From assembly GCA_958299035.1 (NCBI GenBank), contig CATQJL010000112.1, positions 12,810,880-12,874,879 on the forward strand: a stretch of DNA of 64,000 bases, in the 5' to 3' direction. Of this stretch, positions 21,600 through 32,700 are shown in pieces. The translations under genes were made by a program, and so were the position numbers. This DNA is from Cylicocyclus nassatus. Taxonomy: Eukaryota > Nematoda > Chromadorea > Rhabditida > Strongylidae. The notes below the pieces were generated by a model. That model searched no databases. It worked only from the letters and a program-made list of their open reading frames with translations, and had not been told where the DNA came from. Position 1 is the first letter of the stretch; each line of letters begins with the position of its first letter.

Positions 21600-23870
21600 C
21601 CTTGCCGATCACCTCAAGCGTAACGGTGGAACTCTGTGCCGCGTTCGCGGATGTACCGCTTGAGCGTTGAAATCTGTCGTAGATCGCTGCGTAGTGTCGA
21701 CGCGCTGTCTGTCGTAGACGACACGGAAAAGGAAGCACGTGATTGACATCGACCGCTTGTATACTTTGTTCTTGAAAGTCTGCACAACAGCAGAGCTGAT
21801 ATAACCCCGTTTCATATGGAGTAGGCTGAGAGTACAGTCAATCTTTGTTCGTCTTACTATGAGTTCAAAAAAAGTGTGAATGGTCTCCAGAAGTCGCCTC
21901 ATTTGATATCCACATTTTGCTGGATCGTGACTGCGTGCCACTCGTTTTGATAGAAATTTCGGCGCTAATCGGGTATCCGAGCCCCAATTTTTTTTATCAT
22001 GGATTTCGATAAAACTTGGCTCAAAGGGCTTATAAGACATGCTGATCACGAATACATCTTTCTCCCGCGCGAGGACGCCTCCGTGTGCGGTTACGGTGTG
22101 TATAAGGTAGGAGACCAATATCGTGGATTTTTTTCAAAATCGGTGTAGGGGGATTATTCAACCCGCTGATGCCGAATATTATGATTATTTCGTACGATGG
22201 CTATCATTTTCTGGGGCTACGGTCAGTACACAGTAGGAAGTCAAAACCATGGATTTTGCTGAAACTTGGCTTAGGGGATCTATTCGAAAGCTAATCACGA
22301 AAATCGGTACTATTCCACTTATTACAACCCAAAAATTGAAAATCATGGATTTGGCTGAATTTCGCTCAAAGGGGTTACTCGACCTCCTTCCTGATCACGA
22401 AAATGATATCTAATTTGCATGGTGAGGCTTTCTTTGAGGGGTCACGGTAGGCATACAGTATGGTGCTAAAATCTCACATTTCGCTAAAACTTTGCGTAGG
22501 GGGGGGGGTTATTCGACATACTGACCACCAATATCATACTCATTCCTCTCGAAAACGCCTTATGGTGGGGTTACAGTAGGATTATGGTATGGAGTCAGGA
22601 TCTCAGAAGCTAAAACTTTGCGTAGTGGGGTTATTTTTCATGTTGATCGCAAGTACCACTCTTTTCCCGCACGAGAACCTCTCCTTGTACAGTTACGGTA
22701 GGTATATGGTAAGGGGTCAAAACCGTAGATCTGCCTAAAACTTTGTGCAGGGGTGTTATCTGATGTGCTCATCACGAATACCGCGCTCATCTCGCTTGGA
22801 CTCTTCATGGCTTTTTGGAACTTGATTGGGCTGAAAAGCGGGGAAGAGGGCTTTTCTTAGCGCTGCAAATTGCCATAACTCCACAACGAAGCGTTGTTAT
22901 AGCGAGCTAGAGTGATATTCGTTATCAGCATGCTTGAAAATCCCTCTAAACAACGTTTTGAGCAATTATGAAATTTTCACTCGTGTACCGTGTACCTACC
23001 CTGACTCGGGAATTGGCGCTACCGTACAAAATCAATATGATTTCCATGTTCAGCGTGCTAAATAACCCCTCCAGACCAAATTCCGGCCAAATCTAGGTTT
23101 TGATCCCTACCGCACACCTACCGTAATTATACGAGGAGAGGTTTTCGTGCGGGAAAAGTGTGATATTCGTGATCAGCATGTCGAATAACCCCCCTACGCA
23201 AAGTTTTAGCGAATTCTGAGGTTTTGTCCTCATACCGTATGCCTACCGTAACCCCTCAAAAACCCACGCGAAATGGACATCATTTTCGTAATCAGCAGGT
23301 CGAATGACTTCCTGGGCGAGTTTTCATCGAAATCCGTGGTTTTCAATTTTTGGGTTGCTGCGCCTGAAAATCATATTCTTTTCGCATTATGAGGCCTTTT
23401 TATGAAGTTACTGTAGATTTACGGTAGGGGGCAAAAATGACAAACTTGCCAACTTTGCTTTTGGTGTTGGGTATAGATCGACTTGCCCCACCGTCATGCC
23501 TTTCATACAGGGCCATGTCACACGCGACGCACTCTGCGGCGGCTTTGTCTAAGCAAACGCAGGAAAAGAAGATTTGTCGCGCACCGTACACCCTACCGCT
23601 ACCTACCATATCCATGCAGGAAAACGTCTTCGTGAGGTAAAACGAGATATCCATGATCAGCATGTCAAATTACACCCTCCCCCTCTGTGCCAAGTTCCAG
23701 GCAAATCCACGATTTTAACCCCCTGCCGTGTACCCACCGTGACCCCCAAAAAATGGCGCTACCATACAGAACCAATAGGATATCTTTGATCAGCTGGCCG
23801 AAAACCCCCTGAGTTAAGTTTTAGCACAATCCATGACGAAAAAATTTTGGGGCCCGGACAGCCGAATAGC
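21600..23870. repeat. Inverted pair of ~125-bp satellite arrays
   Basis: Left arm (about 21990-22800) holds direct units of about 125 bp; CTAAAACTTTG-type starts lie at 22259, 22483, 22610 and 22734. Each contains a GGTTACGGTAGG-like block and a GGGGTTATTCGACATGCTGA-like block. Right arm (about 22910-23860) holds the same units in reverse (CAGCATGTCGAATAACCCCC). The 169-residue frame at 21609-22118 is part of this repeat and not a gene. Confidence 0.65.
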
Positions 23871-24078
23871 ACCGAAGTTTCTTTCTATAAAATCAAGCCT
23901 GTGTTAGAGATGTCGGGGACACCGCGAGATGTCCCTCGAATTATATACGAATTATAGCCAAATCCGCGAGAGCTGTAAAGACATCTGCTGTTATCAATAG
24001 TAAATTCCAATCAGTAGTTTAAGTGTTGATGAACTGCTGTTGCATGAGTTTTATTTTATAGGCTCCCAGTCTGAAGAT

Positions 24079-24365
24079 TTAGAAGCTAGCCAAGATATTC
24101 TTTAGCGAATGAAATTGGTGACGATCATGAACAACTTCTTGTACGAGACGGAGTTGTTGTTGCACTGCAGCAGCCCAAGGCGTGTTTGAAGACAAATTGA
24201 CCGGCTGCTTTGGTAAAGGCAAATATGCCGGCGGTATCAAGGTACCTTGTTTCTCCTGCAAAGTTTGCCAGGAGATTGTGTCAAAGTTGGTAAATTCAGG
24301 TGTACCTTGGTTGATTACGTCTTTCCTCGCAATGATGTGGATTTGATTGTGATCGACACGGCTGA
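24079..24365 (-). CDS. Unrecognised coding-like terminal exon
   Basis: After an acceptor TTTTTTGTTCATCAG the minus strand stays open for about 95 codons to a TAA. It has protein-like composition, with segments such as FDTISWQTLQEKQGTLIPP, QPVNLSSNTPWAAAVQQQL and EVVHDRHQFHSLKNILASF. An upstream minus-strand stretch (about 24561-24690) also looks coding (HYSNDLIKSYDPNVHFFAG), but I could not join the two in frame. I do not recognise the protein. It lies outside the lectin duplications. It may be a real gene's 3' exon or a captured fragment. Confidence 0.35.
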
Positions 24366-25520
24366 TGAACAAAAAAGAAAAGAGAAAGTTAATGAGGTTA
24401 GCCAAAATTTAGCTGTTAAGTCATGCGTGGTTAATTGTTTAGGAACAATCTTCATATTCCGTAGCTTTGGTCAAACGAAATTATATAGCTGCTTTCTCTT
24501 TCAAAACGGCTAAGATGACAGGATGAATCCGATAGCAGAGATAGAAAGGAAGCGACATGTCTAGGTCATTATACGGGAGAAAACGCCGGCAAAGAAGTGT
24601 ACATTCGGATCGTATGACTTAATCAGGTCGTTACTATAATGTTGATCTTGGAATGTAAGTATGCGGAATACTGGCCATTTTCTGATTTGAGAATATGATC
24701 AACAAAAGCTGACGATTGAGCAGGATTGCACCGATTCTAATAATGTAAGCATATCCCTATGCACAGTACAAGCGAATCCTGAGAACGACTGCCAGCCTTG
24801 TATCGATTCCAAAGGTTTAACAACACAATGGGATGTAACCAGCAAAAACATTGGTAGCATCAGTACTAAAAAGCAACCATTTCTTATAAGCTTCTTATAT
24901 ACAAAGTTTATAAAATCTGAATAGTGAAAAAAGTAAAGTTTTTGCTTCGGTACTCTCCTAACCATGAGATTAACATAACATCCTCCAAACTCAAATGCAC
25001 AATGGTCACAAACATAATCTTTGAACTCAGAAATTAGTAAGATTTAGCGTTCCGCCGTTCCTTTCTCACGAAATAGCGTCCTCTGCGTGCAGTGAGTTGT
25101 TAGGTGTGCAAATGCACGCGATAGCCTAAACTATAGCCATGCATTTGCGATCGGCGATCTGATCGTCGCGGATTGATCGCCCAATCCATCGAAATCGCGG
25201 CGATCAAATCGCGTGAACTCTGCCCGAGGCCTAAGGTACATCACAAGAATGTAGGATCAGCTTAAACAATTTCTTCAGAATCCCTTGTTTATTTTATTGT
25301 ACTCCCTTTTCCATCAGTGATCACGGCAAATTGTAAAATGGGACCAGAAATAACTATCCATGTTGATGCTAGGTGATCCTACCGTGTTCCTTTATATAGG
25401 GGTAATAGCTCAATGAAGGAGAATCACAAAAGAAATTTTGATTCCACGCTTTAAGCAATAAAAAATCTTTGTCAAATGCTTCGAGGCTTCAGATTTCTTT
25501 TTTTGCAAAAAGAATTTTAG

Positions 25521-26100
25521 AACTTGTCTTGTTTAGTGGCTGCAAAGTTTTTTTTGGGATTGACGCCATTGTTTACAGCTACTACAAAGATGCCTGGAGT
25601 GATAGCACACATTGCTATTCTTTCAATGCGAACGGTGATATTTTCATTAATCTTTCTCATTTACATTTTTACCGTCGATGTAGTAGAGCCCGATGGAAAA
25701 GAGTTTGCTGTAGTTGGAACAATTATACATGATTCTAACTTATCTGTTCATCTGCTCCTGCGATAACTCATATTACAGACGAGCTGGGCAGCGGGTGCGA
25801 ATACGTCTAGCTAAATTCGAGCACTGGTGCGCATTTATCAGTCAAATACTTACTACTATCTTACAAAAGATATTGAAATGTTAAGATTTTAGAAGATTTC
25901 TTTGAACGGTCACTTGTGTTTCGCTTGCGAAACCTTTAGGAAATTACGGACTGTGCTAACTGGAACCAACGAGTTACAATTAGTTAGCAGATGTCTTTTC
26001 TTCAAACAAAAAACACGGAGGTTTTTTCCAACTGCGAATTGTACATAATTTTGTTGAATGGAAGCTCGCGCAATGTTTAGCATGAATAGTAGGTAACACA
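25521..26100 (+). pseudogene. Lectin pseudogene P1 (CTLD exons 3-5, FBG exon 6)
   Basis: Exon 3 relic at 25521-25634 is 114 nt, the same length as in gene A. It reads ELVLFSGCKVFFGID... in place of ELGLSSGCKWIWIGG, so the WIGG core is lost. Exon 4 relic starts at 25684 (VEPDGKEFAVV) but its donor is destroyed. Exon 5 relic (about 25914-25975) keeps CFACE and TDCANW in different frames. Exon 6 relic (about 26034-26100) reads LYIILLNGSSRNV then stops. Exons 1-2 and the rest of the FBG domain are not seen nearby. Confidence 0.75.
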
Positions 26101-26709
26101 ATAGTTTTTCTCGAAGCTTGACATTTGCCTCTTCGAAGTCTTCTAGTGCATTGCGCGAAGCTGTGCACTGCCGCTCACAAAGTTTCCCGAGATTTTCTTT
26201 AAAAACTTTCGCTTTTTGATATGTATTGAATAAAATTTACTCTCAAAAAAGAAGAAGTGCAGTGACATAAGAAGGAGGACGTCGCAATGCACGATTCTGA
26301 CTAAGCCCCAAAAAACTGAACTTTCCTGTCATGTCAAAAACACTCATCACGGAAAGCCTGTGTCATGAAGTCATGTGAAAACTCTGGAAATAATCAGAAG
26401 TACCAAACAGCAGGGTCTGTTCCAAAATCTACAATCAATCATCTCAGAAGAACAGATTGGATTTATCTTTCATCCCTGATTGTTGTACATAATAATATGA
26501 ATCAGGCATACACCACAAATATGAGGGCTCTAGCTGTTTCCCCTAATGTAGCATTTTCGCGTACGGAATTTTTTTTAGCTTACATGAAAAGCCCTCAGGT
26601 CGAAGTAACTTTTCAGATGACTCCGCTAGCACTCTCAAGAACATTGTGCGATGGTTCCATCGCTTTAATTTTTTTGCGGAACGATCCGAAAGAAGCTATG
26701 ATCGTTTGA

Positions 26710-28490
26710 ATGTCCGATTTTTCAAGCTTTAAGCATATTTTTTAAAACCTCTACAAGACCCCTCTGTGAATTTCCACTAACTGTGCTTCTTATAATGAAT
26801 GAACTTGATCCAACATTGATACCCCACTTTTAAGTGTTTTTGTACAGCATCCAATGTTCCTCAGAAGGGTATAGGAGCCATATGGAAAGGGTACGACCAA
26901 AATAGCTTCCCTTGCAGTCACTCCGAGACTTTGGTTTGCAAAAAATGAATGCTAGGGCATCCTACGAAGTGGCGTTGCATCCTACCCTTATGTCGTAAAT
27001 AAGGTTCTTTTGTTATTCATATGTTATTCATATGATGCGGTTTTAAATTAACACTGCATTCATTCACAATCAAAGAAGGCCTCCAACATAACATAGATTA
27101 CCAAAATTTGGAAGATCTAACCCAAATATGAGTGTGTTGGTGGCAAAGGTATTAGTCTTAATACTCTTTATTTTGTTACTCAATGAAGAATGTCGGCCAC
27201 GACAATTTGAATTTTTTTTGCAAATTTTGAATTAGGTTTCTGATCTTCTCAGTACCAAGATATGAGGCAGAAAATTCTATGGTGTGTCGAAAGAGACTGA
27301 GCGGACCAAGTATGACATCTCTTTAGGAATGAAAGCGGAGTGTGAAGTCATATAAAAAATCATCTATGACTATTTGAAGAAGAGCTGAAAAGCTAAGTAT
27401 GAAGAAAATAACAGGAGTGAAAGTTTGAATGGCGCGAAATTGGACAAATTTGACCTTACTAATGTCAATGAGGCTCATATGCGTTAGAGTGCGTTATGGC
27501 GTACTTGACAGTACACATATTGCTGACGAATAGGCAGATCGGGTGCTTGCTTTTGATTGAGCAATAAAGTAATCAGGAATCAGCGCCCCTGATCGCTTTC
27601 AATGAAGGCGTTTTATGCATACTTGCAAGGAGTACTGTCGACGCCATTTAGCTTTTAAATAGTATAAACTTTCGAAAGTAGTCAATGAAGCCGAAAGTAC
27701 CATCAAGTGCTCATCGGAAAGCTAGGATCTAAATGAATCTAAACGCAAGCGAAAATCTGATAAAGCGTGAAATCCAGTTGGGTACCTTTGAGTAATGGCT
27801 TATGGCTTATAATAATCGAATGCCTTGTTGTATGCATGCTAACATCATTAAAATATGCTTTACAGTGTTAAAGCAAGCACAACATACAATACTTGTAAAT
27901 GCGATGATATCACTTCCGACATGATTTGAGATTGTAAAGACTGCAGAACCTACTATTCTATTTACGCTTAATGCATCAAGTTATTTAGTGAATGTTGCAC
28001 AGCAACTTTTGCCACTGCAAGCGGGAATTGTTGGAAGACTTTTGGGCCATTTCTTGCAATTACGGCAATCGTATGTGTAATATTGTATAAGTGCATGTTT
28101 CTCAAGTTTGAGATGTACCAATTTTGTTGCTGTTGTTACCAATGTTGTTGGTACCAATGTACCAATGTGCCAGTGTTGTACCAAATTTATTCATTATAAG
28201 AAGTTAGTGGAAATCCGCCGGTAACTTTATGTCACTTGAAGCTTGGAAAATTGGACTTTCAAACAATTATGACTTTTTTCGGAAAGGTCGTTCCAAAGGA
28301 AAGCAGTGGAACCACCGCACATGCTCTTAAGAATGCTAGAGGAGCCATTTGAAAAGTAACTTTGACCTAAGAGCTTTTCAAACTGAAAAAAAAAATCCAT
28401 ACACGAACTACATGAGCCGAAATAGCTAGGAGATAACGAAACACAACAGCCCTGAAATTTGTGATGCCTACCTGACTCATATTATTTGTA
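26710..28490. other. No supported gene (loop of the palindrome)
   Basis: AT-rich sequence with no convincing frame. A short ACCAATGT-type repeat lies near 28125-28185. Confidence 0.5.
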
Positions 28491-29344
28491 TTAGGTTGGT
28501 GCAAAAATAATGGCCGTTTTGTGAATTCTCACTTTGACACGCTATAACTTTCGGAAAAATCCACCTTTCTGCAAGCGGTAACGATTATCAGAAGCAGCAA
28601 ATCTCTTGCAATACAGCACACATTTAGTACTCACATCACAAACGAGCAAAAAATGTGGGTTGAAAAACAAAAAAGGTTTTTTTCTAAAACTTTTTGAGAA
28701 TTAATCCTTCAAAGTTTGTTAATATGAATGCTTATAGCCACAAGCCAGTAGTACAAAAAAAACACTAAAAAGAATTTGTACAAAGTGCGAGAAGAAAAAA
28801 ACCAAAATTTGAAGTTTTTCAATTTACAACATTTGTTCAGTATGCCTCAAAGTCCCGAAAATTTTTCTGATTTTCTAAGTACTGAACAGCTGCATGTTTT
28901 TGCAGAAACTGCTAGAGGATGCCCTAGCCCTAGGCTTACTGAATTGAGCAAAGCTTCGGCAACTGTCTCCTTCAAAAGAAGTTTATGGGTCATGAAATGA
29001 CCGCAACGGACATCCATGTTGGGGCGCCGATTTCCCAGTCTGAATAACTTCAAAAAGAAATTAAATGTGCATAATGTGACCAATTTCTATCATATACTAT
29101 AGCAAAATTATTTAAAAAGCACTATTCATACGCGCTCGAATTAAAATCTGAATTTGTATGCGGTTATTTGGAGTTCAGTCTCATAAGAGATGAGGTTGGA
29201 ATCTCGCTTCAAGTAACATTAGATAAAGCATAGAAATAGCTTCTCAATAATTTGTCACATGTATCTCAAAAAAGAAGTTTTGATGGAAAAAAGTTGCCCT
29301 GGAAAGAGCTTGGAAAATCGGCCATTACATTTGCACCAATTTAA
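28491..29344. mobile_element. Mariner-type element, 854 bp
   Basis: Left end TTAGGTTGGTGCAAAAATAA and right end the inverse of TTAAATTGGTGCAAATGTAA. The interior retains short coding-like segments (for example LTELSKAS near 28935) shared with the element at 47334-48225, so both derive from one transposase-bearing ancestor. No intact transposase remains. It abuts the end of the P2-side palindrome arm. Confidence 0.7.
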
Positions 29345-29709
29345 AACAGTAATCAGGTATGAAGGAAATATAAATCCATTTTCTGTTGCTTTAGAATAAT
29401 TTGATCTCACAATCTGGAATAGACCCTGCTGTTGGTACTTCTGATTTTCCATTTTTTCCATATGATTTCAAGCCTTCCGTGAAGATGACATGAAGAAAAT
29501 CAAAGCTTAGTTTTGTGGCTTTGTAAGAGATTGTGCGTTGCGGCGCCTTCCTTTTAGTTCAACTGCGCTTCTACATTTTTGAGAGTAAATTTGTTCGATA
29601 TATCAAAAACAGAAACTTTCACAAAATCTTGACAAGCTGAGCGGCAATGTTCAGCTTCGAGCACTGCACTAGAAGACTCCGAAGAGGCAAATGTCAAGCT
29701 TTGAGGCAA

Positions 29710-32700
29710 AGTATTGTGTCTTACCGTATTATCTATACTGCAATGAACATTGCGCGGGCTTCCATTCAACAAGATTATGTACAACCCGCTGTTGGAAGCA
29801 GGCTCAGTAATTCCTGCTCGAAGAAAAAGACATCCGCTAAGTAATTGTAACCTTGGTTCCGGTCAGCACAGCCCGTCATTTCCTAGGGGATTTTGCAAGC
29901 GAAGCACAAGTGAGCATTCAAAGAAGTTTTCTAAAATCCTCAATATTTCAATATTTTTTGTAATATACAATACCGCTCACATTTTTGAAAAATAGACGCG
30001 AATGTATGGACATGTATGGACATGTACGTATATGTCCATCATGTATGGACATGTCCATACATGTCCATACATGTCAATACATGTATGGACATCATCGTCG
30101 CGTGCCCATAACTCGCTTCAGAGTGGACGAATTCTGAATACAAAGCCACCATTCGATTCAGCTCGGCGCGGAGAATCTTCAGATTTATTGGAAGTGGGGG
30201 ATACGATGCTTCGATATTCCGTTTCCAGTTTTTTCAATTTGTTCTGCGGAGGTCCTTTCGCGAATATGTGAAGCAACGCCTAGCCAAAATAGAAGACTTT
30301 ACTAAGCACTGTTCGATGATACTGTTCTTGTAGATTATTGTGCGCTGAAAAATAGGCTCAGACTTCTTTCCAAAGGAGATAGAAACGTTGGTGAATTTTG
30401 GAAAAATTACGCGTTTTTAAATTCTACTCGCCATAACTTCCTTCGAAATAAGTATATTTTGAATCCGAAAACAGCGCCTTGCTCATCTCATCAAGACGAA
30501 TCTTCTTATATACAGCATGTCCTTGATATTTCGATTTCATTATTCTTGATTCTTTCTGAAGACGTCTTTTCGCGAAGGTGTAAAGCAGCGAGCATTGTTC
30601 CGAGTACATTCCAGCAAGGATCTTTCGATAGCACTTTTTCTGTAGATTATGATGTGCTAAACGGCCGCAGGTTTCTTTTCAAAGGAAATAGAAGAGCTGG
30701 TGAATAATGGAAAATTCTTGTCGTCCCAAATTCTACTCGCCATATCCGCAGGATACGAAGCTATCTTGCTAAGCAGTTGTGAGTTTCGAAATCAGCAGGT
30801 CGCATAACCTCTACGAGCAAGTTTTCCGTTATGTTCGGGCTATTTCATTTTTTCTCGTTTTAAGCTCTGGAAGCTCGCCGATGGATTTTGGTCAAAATGT
30901 TGATGCTCTTGAATTGTAAAAAAAACTTCGCTTATAGGGGTTTTCGAACACTCTCTTTTCGAAAATCGTGGTCTTGGATTACAGGGTCTTTTTGGAGAGA
31001 TACGGTGAGGTGACGGCAACTGCATCACGAAAGTGCGTAACTTTGGCCGCACTTCTCGCGTATCTGTCAGAAACCTTGCCTGCTTGCTTTTCTCAGTCAA
31101 AGTTACTAGGAACTGTGCTATCGAATCATGCATGACTCAGGCTCCAGTATATAAAAATCCGAGTTACGAGCCTACGAAAACACGTTCTCATGAATTTTGC
31201 CCAAAATGTAAAGATCGCATATCCCGTCGAAATTCCTCCGTGAGCGCTTGTATGACGCTCGTTGCAGATATTATGTTCGCTTCGTCGAACGACTCCCACT
31301 GTACTGAATATGGTGCTTGCGTCTGCTTCAGCTGCTCAATTGAATATCAAAGCTATTTCGTGGCTAGAGCTTAAAGCACCAAATCTAACACAATAAGATC
31401 CATTAAAAATGTGGAAGTTGATCAGCGCGTTGTACAAGCGCTCACGGAGGAATTTCGACGGAATATGCTATCTTTACATTTTGAGCAAAATTCATGAGAA
31501 CGTGTTTTCACAGGCTCGTAACTCGGATTTTCATGTACTGGAGCCTGAGTCATGCACCATTCGATAGCACAATTCCTAGGTACCTTGACTGAGAAAAGCA
31601 AGCAGGCAAGGTTTCTGACAGATACGCGAGATGTGCGGCCAAAGTTACGCACTTTCGTGATGCAGTTACAGTCACCTCACCGTATCTCTCCAAAAAGACC
31701 CTGTAATCCTCAAAGACCACGATTTTCGTAAAGAGCGTGTTCGAAAACCCCTATAAGCGAAGTTTCCTTACAATTCAAAAGCATCAACATTTTAACCAAA
31801 ATCCATCGGCGCGCTTCCGGAGCGTAAAACGAGAAAAAATGGAATGACCCAAACATATCGGAACATATCGGAAAACTTGCTCGTAGAGGTTATGCGACCT
31901 TCTGATTTCGAAACTCACATCTGCTTAGCAAGATAGCTTTGTATCCTGGGGCTATGGCGAGTAGAATTTGGGACGACAAGAATTTTCCACAATTCACCAG
32001 CCCTTCTATTTGCTTTGAAAAGAAATCGCGGCTACTATTTAGCGCGTCATAATCTATAAAAAAAGTACTATCAAAAAATCCTTGCTGGAATGTACTCGGA
32101 ACAATGCTCGCTGCTTTACACCTTCGCGAAAAGACGTCTTCAGAAAGAATCAAGAATAATGAAATCGAAATATCAAGGACATGCTGTATATAAGAAGATT
32201 CTTCTTGATGAGATGAGCAAGGCGCTGTTTTCGGATTAAAAATATACTAATTCCGAAGGAAGTTATGGCGAGTAGAATTTAAAAACGCGTGATTTTTCCA
32301 AAATTCACCAACGCTTCTATCTCCCTTGGAAAGAAGTCTGAGCCTACTTTTTAGCGCACAATAATGTACAAGAACAGTATCATCGAACAATACTTAGTAA
32401 AGTCTTCTATGTTGGGTAGGCGTTGCTTCACATATTCGCGAAAGGACCTCCGCAGAACAAATTGAAAAAACTGGAAACGGAATATCGAAGACATCGTATC
32501 CCCCACCTCCAATAAATCGGAAGATTCTCGGGCCGAGCTGAATCGAATGGTGGCTTTGGATTCAGAATTCGTCCACTCTGAAGCGAGATATGGCCACGCG
32601 ACGGTGATGTCCATACATGTACAGTCGAGTAGATTTCCTGCTTAATATAGTGTCCCTGCAGACGCGACAACGCTGGGGCGTCAATAATTGCCTGACGAGT

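Noticed and set aside
21609..22118. 169-residue minus-strand frame
   Set aside because: It overlaps the inverted satellite array, has no recognisable motif and follows the repeat units.
30002..30090. CRISPR-like short repeats (ATGTCCATAC)
   Set aside because: They are overlapping palindromic repeats without spacers at the ends of a DNA element in a spliced eukaryotic context.
31033..31652. Near-identical open frames on opposite strands (starting RNFGRTSRVSVRNLACLL)
   Set aside because: They are the two inverted arms of the foldback element, not a gene pair; neither has start or splice context.
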